This document shows, piece after piece, positions 17,490-25,545 of a stretch of 64,000 bases of DNA. The stretch is taken from assembly GCF_026340305.1 (NCBI RefSeq), contig NZ_JAPEPI010000001.1:2852001-2916000 (forward strand), read 5' to 3'. Under the pieces are notes generated by a model. That model ran no database searches, had not been told where the DNA came from, and saw nothing but the letters and a program-made list of their open reading frames with translations. The DNA comes from Streptomyces sp. NBC_01381 (lineage in GTDB: Bacteria; Actinomycetota; Actinomycetes; Streptomycetales; Streptomycetaceae). The position numbers were made by a program, and so were the translations under genes. Within the stretch, counting starts at the first letter, position 1. The number at the start of each line of letters is the position of its first letter.

Positions 17490-19670
17490 ATGCGGCCAAA
17501 CCTCGCGGCACGACTGGGTGTGTGGAGCGCACACCATCGCAAGACGGCCATCCTGGGCTGGCTGCTGTTCGTCGTCCTCGCCACGACCATCGGCGGGGCC
17601 TCGGGCATGGTCACCGCGTCCGACGACGAGATGGGGGTCGGCGACTCGGGCCGGGCGGCACAGATCCTTGACGAGGCGGGGGTCGAGGAGCCCGCGGGCG
17701 AGCTGGTCATGGTCGCCGCCCGGACCCCGGACGGCTGGCGGGACGTGGCGGGCGACCTGTCCAAGGCGCTGACCGCGACCGGGGACGTACGCGACGTCCA
17801 GGCGCCGCTGCCCTCCGAGGACCGCAAGGACGCGCTGCTCCGCTTCGAGATGAAGGGCCCGTCCGACGACGCCGCCGACCGGGTGCAGCCGGTGCTCGAC
17901 GCGGTGCAGAAGGCGGACGAGGCCGGGGCCGGACAGGGCGTATCGGTCTACCAGTTCGGCGACGCGAGCTCCGAGAAGCAGCTGAGCGACCTGCTCTCCG
18001 ACGACCTCACCAAGGCCGAGTTCACCGCGGTGCCGCTGGCACTCGGCATCCTCCTGGTCGCCTTCGGCGCGGTGGTCGCGGCGCTGCTCCCGGTGGGCCT
18101 CGCGCTGACCGCGTGCGTGGCGGCCTTCGGCCTGCTCTCGCTCGCGAGCCACCAGCTGCACCTCTTCGAGACGACGTACTCGGTGATGTTCCTGATGGGC
18201 CTCGCCGTCGGTGTCGACTACTGCCTGTTCTATCTGCGGCGTGAGCGGGACGAGCGGGCGGCGGGGGCGGACGCGGACACGGCGCTGCGGATCGCGGCGG
18301 CGACGAGCGGCCGCGCCGTGCTGGTCTCCGGCCTGACGGTGATGGTCGCCATGGCGGGCATGTTCCTGTCCGGCCTCCTCCTCTTCAAGGGCTTCGCCGT
18401 CGCCACGATCCTGGTGGTGTGCGTGGCGATGCTCGGCTCGGTGACCGTGCTCCCCGCGCTGCTCGCGGGGCTCGGCGACCGCATCGACGCCGGGCGCATC
18501 CCGTTCCTGAACCGCCGCTCCAAGCGGGGCTCGCACGCCAGCGGCGGCATCGCGGGCAGGCTGCTGCGGCCGGTCCTCGCCAGGCCGAAGTTCTTCGCGG
18601 TCGGCGCGACCGTGCTGCTGCTCGCGCTCGCCGCGCCCGCGCTCGGCATGAAGACCGAACAGCTCGGCCTGGAGAAGCAGTTCGGCTCCGACGCCCCGCT
18701 GTCCGTCTCGTACAAGAAGATCACCGAGGAGTTCCCCGGCGGTCCTTCGCCGGCCCGGGTGGTCGTCGAGGCGGACGACATCGAGGCGAAGCCGGTGCGG
18801 GACGCGCTCGCTGCGGTGGTGCGGGAGGCGGGGAAGGGCGCCGAACTCACCGTCCACCAGGGCGCGGACGTCGCCGAGATCGACGTACCGCTGCCGGGCA
18901 ACGGCAGTGACGCCGAGTCGAAGAAGGCGCTGGGCTCGCTGCGCGACACCGTCGTGCCGGAGGCGTTCGACGGTGTCCCCGCGGCCGAGGCCTACGTCGG
19001 CGGTGACCTGGCCGAGTCCGAGGACTTCAGCGATCAGCTCGGCAAGGGCATCGTGCCGGTCTTCCTCTTCATCGCCGCGGTGACCTTCCTCCTGATGCTG
19101 TTCAGCTTCCGCTCGGTGGTGATCGCGGTGACGTCCATCGCCCTCAACCTCCTTTCGGTGGGCGCGGCGTACGGCGTGATGACCGCCGTCTTCCAGCACG
19201 GCTGGGGCGCGGAGCTGATCGGCTCGGAGAAGGTCGGAGCGATCGAGAACTGGATGCCGCTGTTCGTCCTCGTCGTCCTCTTCGGCCTGTCGATGGACTA
19301 CCACGTGTTCGTCGTCTCCCGGATCCGCGAGGCGCGGGACCGGGGCCTGGACAACCGCTCGGCGATCCGGGAGGGCATCACGCGCACCGCGGGCGCGGTG
19401 ACCGGCGCGGCCGTGATCATGGTGGCGGTCTTCGCGGTCTTCGGGACGCTGTCCATGCAGGACATGCAGCAGATGGGCGTGGGCCTGGGCGTGGCGGTCC
19501 TCCTGGACGCGACCCTCGTCCGGATGGTCCTGCTGCCTTCGCTGATGACGCTCCTGGGCGACCGCAACTGGCATACGCCGGGCTGGCTTTCGTGGCTGCC
19601 GCGGATTTCGCACGGCGAGGAGGCTCCGGTCCAGCCGATGCCCCGTCCGGTGCCGTCGGCGAGGGCGTAG
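17490..19670 (+). CDS. MMPL-family (RND-like) membrane transporter
   Basis: This 726-residue transporter has the internally duplicated RND plan. TM1 (about residues 18-38) is followed by an extracytoplasmic loop, five more TMs (about 175-370, including GLAVGVDYCLFYLRR with the functional Asp-Tyr pair), then a second half with a loop (about 400-520) and six TMs (VLFGLSMDYHVFVVSRIREA repeats the motif). MMPL proteins export lipids, siderophores or hydrophobic drugs using the proton gradient. Start ATG 17490 was chosen because the protein begins MRPNLAARLG as is usual; AGG lies just upstream. The 256-base region before it is shared with the divergent kinase gene and holds no other gene. Confidence 0.9.
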   Translation: MRPNLAARLGVWSAHHRKTAILGWLLFVVLATTIGGASGMVTASDDEMGVGDSGRAAQILDEAGVEEPAGELVMVAARTPDGWRDVAGDLSKALTATGDVRDVQAPLPSEDRKDALLRFEMKGPSDDAADRVQPVLDAVQKADEAGAGQGVSVYQFGDASSEKQLSDLLSDDLTKAEFTAVPLALGILLVAFGAVVAALLPVGLALTACVAAFGLLSLASHQLHLFETTYSVMFLMGLAVGVDYCLFYLRRERDERAAGADADTALRIAAATSGRAVLVSGLTVMVAMAGMFLSGLLLFKGFAVATILVVCVAMLGSVTVLPALLAGLGDRIDAGRIPFLNRRSKRGSHASGGIAGRLLRPVLARPKFFAVGATVLLLALAAPALGMKTEQLGLEKQFGSDAPLSVSYKKITEEFPGGPSPARVVVEADDIEAKPVRDALAAVVREAGKGAELTVHQGADVAEIDVPLPGNGSDAESKKALGSLRDTVVPEAFDGVPAAEAYVGGDLAESEDFSDQLGKGIVPVFLFIAAVTFLLMLFSFRSVVIAVTSIALNLLSVGAAYGVMTAVFQHGWGAELIGSEKVGAIENWMPLFVLVVLFGLSMDYHVFVVSRIREARDRGLDNRSAIREGITRTAGAVTGAAVIMVAVFAVFGTLSMQDMQQMGVGLGVAVLLDATLVRMVLLPSLMTLLGDRNWHTPGWLSWLPRISHGEEAPVQPMPRPVPSARA

Positions 19671-19679
19671 CTTCTGGCC

Positions 19680-19725
19680 TCAAACGCCGGCCGGGCTGGA
19701 GATATCCAGCCCGGCCGGCGTTTGA
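19680..19725. terminator. Perfect 20-bp hairpin, Streptomyces-type bidirectional terminator
   Basis: TCAAACGCCGGCCGGGCTGG and its exact reverse complement are separated by six bases (AGATAT). It lies ten bases past the MMPL stop and 25 bases before the stop of the convergent epimerase. As I recall, this TCAAACGCCGG...CCGGCGTTTGA element recurs at the ends of many Streptomyces genes, so it is probably a dispersed terminator repeat. Confidence 0.85.
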
Positions 19726-19749
19726 GGACGAACTCGGCGGAGCCGGTGA

Positions 19750-20745
19750 CTACACCCCCAGCACCTTCGCCTCCTTCTCCGCGGCCAGTCCCACCACCGG
19801 ACGGTCCGGCCGCTGCGGGGCCACCCCGCCGATCGACCGCAGCCACTCCCACGTATCGGCGACCGTCTCCGCGACCGGCCGCGCCCGCAGCCCCGCGGCC
19901 ACCGCCTTCTCCGTGGAGGTGCGATGCATCGTGTCGTGGAGTTCCCCCGGCGGTAGCCACACGGGAAGCTCCATCCACGGCTCGATCCCCGCATCGGTGA
20001 TCACCGAGGGCTCGGTCCAGCGCAGCTCCACGTCGTCCGCCCCGGCCACGGCGACACACGCCTCCAGGAACTCGCCCATCGTGGTGTGCGCCATGGGGGA
20101 GACGATGTTGTACGGCCCGTGCAGCCCCGCGAAGCCCGCGTCCAGGACCCACTCGGCGAGATCCCGCACGTCGATGTACTGGATGTCCGACTCCCGGGGC
20201 CCGGGGGCCAGTACGGGCCCGCCCAGCGCCACCCGGTTCAGCCACCACGGCAGCCGCCCGATGTTCTCGTAAGGACCGAGGATCAGCCCGGCCCGCGCAA
20301 GCACCACCCGCTCCGCGCCGAACTCCGCGACGGCGGCGAGCTCCCCGCCCCGCTTGTCCTCCGCGTACGCCACGGACTGCGCGTCCGGATCGCCCTCCAC
20401 CAGCGGATACGACTCGTCGGACCCGGCGACCCCCGGATATTGGTACACCGAGCCGCTCGACACATACACGTACCGCCCCGCACGCCCCGCGAGGACCCGC
20501 GCCGCATCGCGCACCGCGCTCGGCGCCCCCGACCAGGTGTCGACGACGACGTCCCACTCCGCGTCGGAAGCGGACAGCGCCGCCAGGCCGTCATCGGCCG
20601 TGCGGTCCCCGTGCAGGGACGTCACACCGGCGGGGGCCTCATGCCGCCCGCGGTGGAAGACCGTCACGTCCCAGCCACGCGCGAGCGCCGCATCGACCAC
20701 GGCCCGCCCCACGAACTCCGTACCACCCAGCATCAGAAGTCTCAT
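19750..20745 (-). CDS. NAD-dependent epimerase/dehydratase family protein
   Basis: This 331-residue extended short-chain dehydrogenase has the N-terminal dinucleotide motif MLGGTEFVGRAV (GxxxFxG) and the loop HRGRHE for adenosine-ribose binding. A YVSSGSVYQYP segment supplies catalytic Ser and Tyr, with a following SVAYAEDKRGGE region whose Lys could complete the triad. It starts at ATG 20745, the first Met that begins the Rossmann strand. It is often annotated as an isoflavone-reductase or mRNA-binding-like epimerase; the substrate is unknown. It is convergent with the MMPL gene. Confidence 0.85.
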   Translation of the reverse strand: MRLLMLGGTEFVGRAVVDAALARGWDVTVFHRGRHEAPAGVTSLHGDRTADDGLAALSASDAEWDVVVDTWSGAPSAVRDAARVLAGRAGRYVYVSSGSVYQYPGVAGSDESYPLVEGDPDAQSVAYAEDKRGGELAAVAEFGAERVVLARAGLILGPYENIGRLPWWLNRVALGGPVLAPGPRESDIQYIDVRDLAEWVLDAGFAGLHGPYNIVSPMAHTTMGEFLEACVAVAGADDVELRWTEPSVITDAGIEPWMELPVWLPPGELHDTMHRTSTEKAVAAGLRARPVAETVADTWEWLRSIGGVAPQRPDRPVVGLAAEKEAKVLGV

Positions 20746-20829
20746 GGCGACGACTCTGCCCGCCACGAGCCGCCGTGGGAACCGGGTTCTGCTCCTGGCA
20801 GAGCCCGGCCCCGGAAGGGAACCCGGAGG

Positions 20830-21417
20830 TCAGCGCGGTGCCGGCGGCGCGTACTTGTAGCCGACGCGGCGCACCGTCTGGATCGTCGTGCGGTGCTCGG
20901 CACCGAGCTTGCGCCGAAGCCGGGCGATGTGGACGTCGACGGTCCGCCCGTCGCCCACGTGCCCGTACCCCCACACCGTGGTCACCAACTGGTCGCGCGT
21001 GTGCACCCGGTGGGGGTGCGCGACGAGATGCGCGAGCAGCTCGAACTCCAGATAGGTGAGGTCGAGCGGCCGCCCGTCGACCTGCGCGGCACGCTGCACG
21101 GGATCGATCCAGACGGGCCCCGACCCGGGCCCCGCCGCGTCCTGCCGCGCCTCGGGCTCGCGGGGCTCGGCCACGACGGGGGCCTCCTGCCCGGCCGGTA
21201 CGAGCACCAGGTAGCCGATCATCGGCGGCTGGCCCGGCAGCGTGGGCAGCGTGTGCTGGGGCGCGGGCAGCCAGGTCGCGCCCGGCGGCAGGAAGTCGGT
21301 GAGCTGCACCACCTCGTCGGGATCGACGGCCCGCAGCCGGCCACGGGCGGGACTGGTGAGCGGCGAAACAGAAGCGGAGGAGGCGGTGGATGCGGAGAAG
21401 GAACGGGAGTTCGCCAT
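20830..21417 (-). CDS. OmpR-type winged-helix regulator without receiver domain
   Basis: This 195-residue protein has a C-terminal OmpR/PhoB winged helix (about residues 100-192: LDLTYLEFELLAHLVAHPHR, then RTVDVHIARLRRKLG and RRVGYKY). The N-terminal half (GYLVLVPAG ...) is too short and lacks the Asp pocket of a receiver, so it is unlikely to be phosphorylated conventionally. It follows glnII on the same strand. S. coelicolor carries an OmpR-like nitrogen regulator, GlnRII, near glnII, and this is a plausible counterpart, but I cannot confirm that by eye and leave the symbol blank. A possible leader peptide gene lies upstream. Confidence 0.85.
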   Translation of the reverse strand: MANSRSFSASTASSASVSPLTSPARGRLRAVDPDEVVQLTDFLPPGATWLPAPQHTLPTLPGQPPMIGYLVLVPAGQEAPVVAEPREPEARQDAAGPGSGPVWIDPVQRAAQVDGRPLDLTYLEFELLAHLVAHPHRVHTRDQLVTTVWGYGHVGDGRTVDVHIARLRRKLGAEHRTTIQTVRRVGYKYAPPAPR

Positions 21418-21504
21418 GGGAGGTCAGCTTTCGCGCGAAGGAGTCGTCAGTCGTCGAGGACGTACGTACGTCGTGCGCGTCAGGCGAAGGCCGGGTGAAC
21501 GGCT

Positions 21505-21627
21505 TTAGAGGGCCCGCGCGTTCATCGCGCGGCAACACACCCGGTCGAAGTCATGGTGCTGACGGGAAGGCCAGAACGGCTCGAGGTCGTGATCCCGACC
21601 TGTCGCTGCGTTCCCGTGGCTGTCCAT
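21505..21627 (-). CDS. Putative 40-residue leader peptide upstream of the winged-helix gene
   Basis: An ATG at 21627 opens a 40-residue frame ending SRQHHDFDRVCCRAMNARAL. The ending resembles the short actinobacterial leader peptides with an R-x-H-x-D-x-x-R-V-x-x-x-x-C-R pattern found before regulated genes. It ends 87 bases before the winged-helix start, on the same strand. The two adjacent cysteine codons and the position suggest translation-dependent attenuation. Evidence against it is a poorly spaced ribosome site and the lack of an obvious terminator-antiterminator pair. The rest of the 370-base gap between glnII and the regulator holds only the glnII terminator. Confidence 0.4.
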   Translation of the reverse strand: MDSHGNAATGRDHDLEPFWPSRQHHDFDRVCCRAMNARAL

Positions 21628-21736
21628 GCCCCCATTGAAGCAGATGGCAGGGACCACACCAGTCCCCTCTCGTACGGTGATACGGACTCTTGGCGGGCTC
21701 TTGGCGCGAAATCGCCGCTGGCTCCCCTGCCCAAGA

Positions 21737-21765
21737 AGGGCGCCCACCGGTTCGGCGGGCGCCCT
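21737..21765 (-). terminator. glnII terminator hairpin
   Basis: A 13-bp stem with one mismatch (AGGGCGCCCACCG / CGGCGGGCGCCCT) and a 3-base loop lies 23 bases beyond the glnII stop in the direction of transcription. Confidence 0.75.
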
Positions 21766-21787
21766 CTTCAGGAACGTACGGACGGGA

Positions 21788-22807
21788 TCAGACCTGACCG
21801 GCCTTCTCCAGGGCGGAGCAGCAGGTGTCGACGAGCAGTCGGGTCACGACGTACGGGTCGACGTTGGCGTTCGGGCGGCGGTCCTCGATGTAGCCCTTCT
21901 GCTCCACCTCGACCTGCCACGGGATGCGGACCGAGGCGCCGCGGTCGGAGACGCCGTAGCTGTACTCGTTCCACGGGGCGGTCTCGTGCAGGCCGGTGAG
22001 GCGGTCGTCGATGCCCGCGCCGTAGTGCTTGACGTGGTCCATCGGCTTGGAGCCCTCACCGAGGGACTCGCACGCGGTGATGATCGCGGCATAGCCCTCG
22101 CGCATCGCCTTCGTGGAGAAGTTGGTGTGCGCGCCCGCGCCGTTCCAGTCGCCCTTCACCGGCTTCGGGTCCAGGGTGGCGGACACCTTGAAGTCCTCGG
22201 CGGTGCGGTAGAGCAGCCAACGGGCGATCCACAGCTGGTCGGAGACCTCGAGCGGCGCGAGCGGGCCGACCTGGAACTCCCACTGGCCGGGCATGACCTC
22301 GGCGTTGATGCCGGAGATGCCGAGGCCCGCCTTGAGGCAGTTCTCCAGGTGCGCCTCGACGACGTCACGGCCGAAGATCTCGTCCGAGCCGACGCCGCAG
22401 TAGTAGCCGCCCTGCGCGGCGGGGAAGCCGCCGACGGGGAAGCCGAGCGGGCGGTCGCCCTCGAAGAAGGTGTACTCCTGCTCGATGCCGAAGATCGGCT
22501 CCTGCGAGCCGAAGCGCTCCTCCAACTCGGCCAGCGCGGCACGGGTGTTGGACTCGTGCGGCGTCATGTCCGTGTTGAGGACCTCGCACAGGACGAGTAC
22601 GTCGTCGCCGCCGCGGATCGGGTCCGGGCAGCTGAAGACCGGCTTGAGCACGCGGTCGGAGGCGTGACCCTTGGCCTGGTTGGTGCTGGATCCGTCGAAG
22701 CCCCAGGTGGGGAGCTCGGCGCCGTCCGCGAGGATCTTCGTCTTCGAACGGAGCTTGGCGGTCGGCTCGGTGCCGTCGATCCAGATGTACTCAGCCTTGA
22801 AGGTCAC
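21788..22807 (-). CDS. glnII: Glutamine synthetase type II (GSII)
   Basis: This 339-residue enzyme is a eukaryotic-type GSII, which condenses glutamate and ammonia to glutamine using ATP as an octamer or decamer. Visible family motifs are AEYIWIDGT, ADGAELPTWGFDGSST (binding loop), FGIEQEYTFFEG (metal-binding glutamates), INAEVMPGQWEFQVGP, and the NGAGAHTNFSTK ATP-binding segment. It lacks the adenylylation region of type I enzymes. GTG 22807 was chosen because AAGGA lies eight bases upstream and the product then begins xTFKAEYIWIDG, as in other Streptomyces; the ATG at 22816 overlaps that ribosome site. A GlnR box lies 88-125 bases upstream. Confidence 0.95.
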   Translation of the reverse strand: MTFKAEYIWIDGTEPTAKLRSKTKILADGAELPTWGFDGSSTNQAKGHASDRVLKPVFSCPDPIRGGDDVLVLCEVLNTDMTPHESNTRAALAELEERFGSQEPIFGIEQEYTFFEGDRPLGFPVGGFPAAQGGYYCGVGSDEIFGRDVVEAHLENCLKAGLGISGINAEVMPGQWEFQVGPLAPLEVSDQLWIARWLLYRTAEDFKVSATLDPKPVKGDWNGAGAHTNFSTKAMREGYAAIITACESLGEGSKPMDHVKHYGAGIDDRLTGLHETAPWNEYSYGVSDRGASVRIPWQVEVEQKGYIEDRRPNANVDPYVVTRLLVDTCCSALEKAGQV

Positions 22808-22894
22808 GGGGCTCATCCTTAAAACGCTCGGTACGGCGCAGAACGTGCGGGTGCTGCGGTGCCGTGGTGATGCCGCGCAGCCTGCCAACAGGCG

Positions 22895-22932
22895 ATTTCC
22901 CGCCCATTGCTCGAATGTGAACCCCGTGTTAC
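22895..22932 (-). promoter_or_regulatory. GlnR-type operator upstream of glnII
   Basis: Read on the minus strand, GTAAC-n6-TTCAC-n6-GCAAT-n6-GAAAT reproduces the four-half-site, 6-base-spaced layout of the GlnR box (consensus GTnAC-n6-GAAAC repeated). The first and last half-sites match well and the middle two are weak. The distance to the glnII start fits activation by GlnR under nitrogen limitation. Confidence 0.65.
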
Positions 22933-22965
22933 CTGCGGTGGATGTGGCTCACTTCACGCCCCGCG

Positions 22966-23538
22966 CTATTTGATGACGGCGTTGGCCGCGGCTATCAGCA
23001 GCCCGATCGCCGCGTCCGCCGTGCCGAGCAGCACGGCCGAGCGCCGCCGGTAGCCCGCCCGGAGCGCGGCGAAGGTGCCCCAGCCGAGGAGGAGCGCCGC
23101 GTTCAGGAGGAGCGCCGAGCAGGTGACGGGCGGCTCGGGCCAGTCGAAGATCCCCGCGAGCACGAGCAGCGCCACGGTGGGCCAACAGGCGACGACCACC
23201 GGCCACTCGTCCATGAGCTCCCGGGCCAGCTGCCGCCACCGGTGCAGGCCCGATCCCGGCCGGTGCGTGGACATGTGGTGCGCATAGCCGTGCGCGAGGG
23301 CGGCCGTGCCGGCGGTCACCATGATCCAGGCCGCGTCGTACCAGGGTGTGTAGGCCTGGTCCTCCGAGTGCAGTGCCGCGATCAGCGCGCTGGCGAGGAT
23401 CGTTCCGTATACGCCTCCGAACATCAGGCTCCGCACGGTGCGCTCCTTCCCGTTGCCCGGATCCTTCGTCCGGTCGGCGAGGTGTGGAGTGCCCAACGCT
23501 ATGGAGGCGTCTGTAACGGTTTGACCGATGTTGTTCAT
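22966..23538 (-). CDS. Integral membrane protein of unknown function
   Basis: This 190-residue protein has about five hydrophobic segments (near residues 35-55, 65-90, 115-138, 140-165 and 170-188) and a cytoplasmic N-terminus. The HGYAHHMSTHRPG stretch between segments gives a His cluster but no known signature. ATG 23538 is the first good start; MFGGVYG about 40 residues in is an alternative. It sits between glnII and the ArsC-like gene on the same strand; the gap to glnII contains the GlnR box. I do not recognise a named family. Confidence 0.7.
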   Translation of the reverse strand: MNNIGQTVTDASIALGTPHLADRTKDPGNGKERTVRSLMFGGVYGTILASALIAALHSEDQAYTPWYDAAWIMVTAGTAALAHGYAHHMSTHRPGSGLHRWRQLARELMDEWPVVVACWPTVALLVLAGIFDWPEPPVTCSALLLNAALLLGWGTFAALRAGYRRRSAVLLGTADAAIGLLIAAANAVIK

Positions 23539-23573
23539 CGGTCGGCGGTCATCTTCGAGCGTCCGCGCGGGCG

Positions 23574-23942
23574 CTAGCGGGACAGCGCGTCCCGTACCGC
23601 CTCGTCCGTGCGGGCCACCACCGCGGTGCCGTCCTCGGCGGTGATGATCGGGCGCTGGATGAGCTTGGGGTGTTCGGCGAGGGCCTTGATCCAGCGGGCG
23701 CGGCCCGAGGCGTCGCGCGGCCATGCCGCACGGTCCTTCAGGTTAAGGTCCTTGGCGGCCTGCTCCTGGGTGCGGGTGATGTCCCAGGGCTCAAGGCCGA
23801 GACGTTCGAGTACGTCGCTGATCTCGGCCTCCGTGGGTACGTCGTCGAGGTAGCGGCGCACGGTGTAGTCGGCGCCCTCCGCGTCGAGCAGGGTGAGCGC
23901 GCTGCGGCACTTCGAGCAGGCGGGATTGATCCAGATCTCCAT
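23574..23942 (-). CDS. ArsC/Spx-family thioredoxin-fold protein
   Basis: This 122-residue protein has the ArsC-like glutaredoxin fold: EIWINPACSKCRSAL places a C-x-x-C (residues 9-12) at the first helix, followed by YLDDVPTEAEI and LIQRPIITAEDG, the strand containing the cis-proline. Arsenate reductases of this class use the first cysteine with glutathione or mycothiol partners; this gene has no neighbouring arsenic-resistance genes, so arsenate reduction is only one possibility. It starts at ATG 23942, immediately before the conserved strand. Confidence 0.85.
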   Translation of the reverse strand: MEIWINPACSKCRSALTLLDAEGADYTVRRYLDDVPTEAEISDVLERLGLEPWDITRTQEQAAKDLNLKDRAAWPRDASGRARWIKALAEHPKLIQRPIITAEDGTAVVARTDEAVRDALSR

Positions 23943-24097
23943 GCCGCACACGCTACCCGCGACCCACCCGTCACAGCGCCCCAAAGCCCGTCTGGCCAGC
24001 GGCGATTGTCAGTGCCCGGCAGTAGAATTGAAGCAATGTTCGAGAGGTTCCCGACGGGTCTTCCGACGGGGTTCCCGACCGCGACAGGAGGATGCCT

Positions 24098-24403
24098 GTG
24101 CCCGCTGCCGCACTCACATCGAAGTCGAAGCGCAACGCTTCACGGCCCGTGCTGATCGACCTGACGTACGCACCACTGGAGAAGAGGCCGCTCCCGGCCG
24201 GACGGCCGCGGGAGTGGTACATCACGCACAACCGGCGCCTGAAGGCCATGCGCCTGGCGATAGCCCTGCTCGACGCGGGCGTCTACGTACCGAACCAAGC
24301 GAGCAACACGAGGATCCGCGGCATGGCGGAGGATGTGGGAATCCATCCGCCGTCGGACATCACCTGCCATATGGTGCGCGCCCTGATGCGGTACAGCCGC
24401 TGA
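24098..24403 (+). CDS. Small basic hypothetical protein
   Basis: This 101-residue basic protein starts at GTG 24098, six bases after a full AGGAGG; the ATG at 24092 overlaps that site and was rejected. The sequence (YAPLEKRPLPAGRPREWYIT, then RRLKAMRLAIALLDAGVYVP, then RGMAEDVGIHPPSDITCHMV) suggests a small helical, nucleic-acid-binding-like protein, but no family was recognised. It stands alone between the ArsC gene (divergent) and a hairpin at 24420. Confidence 0.7.
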   Translation: MPAAALTSKSKRNASRPVLIDLTYAPLEKRPLPAGRPREWYITHNRRLKAMRLAIALLDAGVYVPNQASNTRIRGMAEDVGIHPPSDITCHMVRALMRYSR

Positions 24404-24419
24404 GGCGTTGAGGTGAGCG

Positions 24420-24453
24420 GTACGGGTGGGGGCCCGCGGGTTCCCGCCCGTAC
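24420..24453 (+). terminator. Hairpin after the small basic gene
   Basis: GTACGGGTGGG pairs with CCCGCCCGTAC (11 bp with one G-U pair) around a 12-base GC-rich loop, 17 bases past the stop of the small gene and before the hydrolase start. Confidence 0.55.
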
Positions 24454-24473
24454 GCGTGGTTCATGCTGGCCGC

Positions 24474-25412
24474 ATGACACAGCAGGAATCAGCCTCGGAG
24501 CAGCCGCCCGCCGCGGGCAGGGCGGAGCAAGGCGGCGAGCTGCCGCTGCTCGTCACCGTTCAACTCCCGGACGGGGCACGGTTTCCCGTCCGCGCCCTGC
24601 GCGGCGAGAAGGCACCGGACGGTCCCGCGCCGGCCGTCCTGATCCTGCCCGCCATGGGCACACCCGCCCGCTACTACCGCGCCTTCGCACGCCAGTTGCA
24701 CGCCGAGGGCCTCACCGCGCTCACCGTGGACCTGCGGGGGCAGGGCGAGAGCACCCCGCGGGTGACGGACGCCGCCGCCGTCGAGCACGGCTACGGCACG
24801 ATCGTGGAGCAGGACCTGGTGGCCGTCGTCGACGCGATACGCGCCGAACTCGGCGCCGAACCCCCGCTGTTCCTCCTCGGGCACAGCCTGGGCGGCCAAC
24901 TGGGCTTGGTGCACGCTGCGTTGGGGATCGGCCCGGGCGTCGACGGAGTCGCCCTCGTGGCCTCCGGATCGGTCTGGTTCCGTGCGTACGGACGGCTGCG
25001 CGGGCCCCTGCTGCTCCTCGGCCAGCTGTTCGCCGCCGCGGCGTCGACGCTGCTCGGCCGGTGGCCCGGCGTCCGGCTCGGCTTCGGCGGCAACCAGCCC
25101 AAGGGCGTCATGCGGGACTGGGCCCGCCAGGGCCGCACGGGCCGCTACTCCGCCGCCGGCTCCACCCACGACTACGAGGCCGCCTTGCGCACCCTCGACC
25201 TGCCCGTCCTCGCGGTCTCCGTCGAGGGCGACACCTGGGCTCCCGCACCCGCCCTCGACCACCTGGTCGGCAAGGTGCCGGGCGCCCGTGTCACCCGCAT
25301 CCGGTACTCCAGGCAGGAGGCCGGCGGCCGCCTCGACCACTTCGCGTGGACACGCGCCGGCGGGGCACTCGCCAAGCGGGTGGCGGCCTGGGCGGGGCCG
25401 GGCGGCAGCTGA
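24474..25412 (+). CDS. Alpha/beta hydrolase
   Basis: This 312-residue serine hydrolase has the LLGHSLGGQ nucleophile elbow (Ser at about residue 142), preceded by LPAMGTPARYYRAFARQL (oxyanion region) and TVDLRGQGEST. The C-terminal LDHFAWTRAG provides the catalytic His and SVEGDTWAP the probable acid. There is no signal peptide. It starts at ATG 24474. The architecture resembles cytoplasmic esterase or lysophospholipase-like proteins; the substrate is unknown. Confidence 0.85.
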   Translation: MTQQESASEQPPAAGRAEQGGELPLLVTVQLPDGARFPVRALRGEKAPDGPAPAVLILPAMGTPARYYRAFARQLHAEGLTALTVDLRGQGESTPRVTDAAAVEHGYGTIVEQDLVAVVDAIRAELGAEPPLFLLGHSLGGQLGLVHAALGIGPGVDGVALVASGSVWFRAYGRLRGPLLLLGQLFAAAASTLLGRWPGVRLGFGGNQPKGVMRDWARQGRTGRYSAAGSTHDYEAALRTLDLPVLAVSVEGDTWAPAPALDHLVGKVPGARVTRIRYSRQEAGGRLDHFAWTRAGGALAKRVAAWAGPGGS

Positions 25413-25545
25413 CCGGCGGCTCACCGGGGGGAGGGGGCGCGTCACCCATTTGCCGTACCCGGCATGCGTACGCGCCCGTGGCGGCATTGGCTGCCCCTGA
25501 GAGGAGGCTGTTGCCGGGAGCCACCATCGGAGAGGGGAGAGGGCC

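Noticed and set aside
22808..22816. ATG start for glnII
   Set aside because: It lies directly against the AAGGA ribosome site, while GTG 22807 has correct spacing and gives the family N-terminus.
24092..24097. ATG as start of the small basic protein
   Set aside because: It overlaps the AGGAGG ribosome site; the GTG six bases later is ideally spaced.
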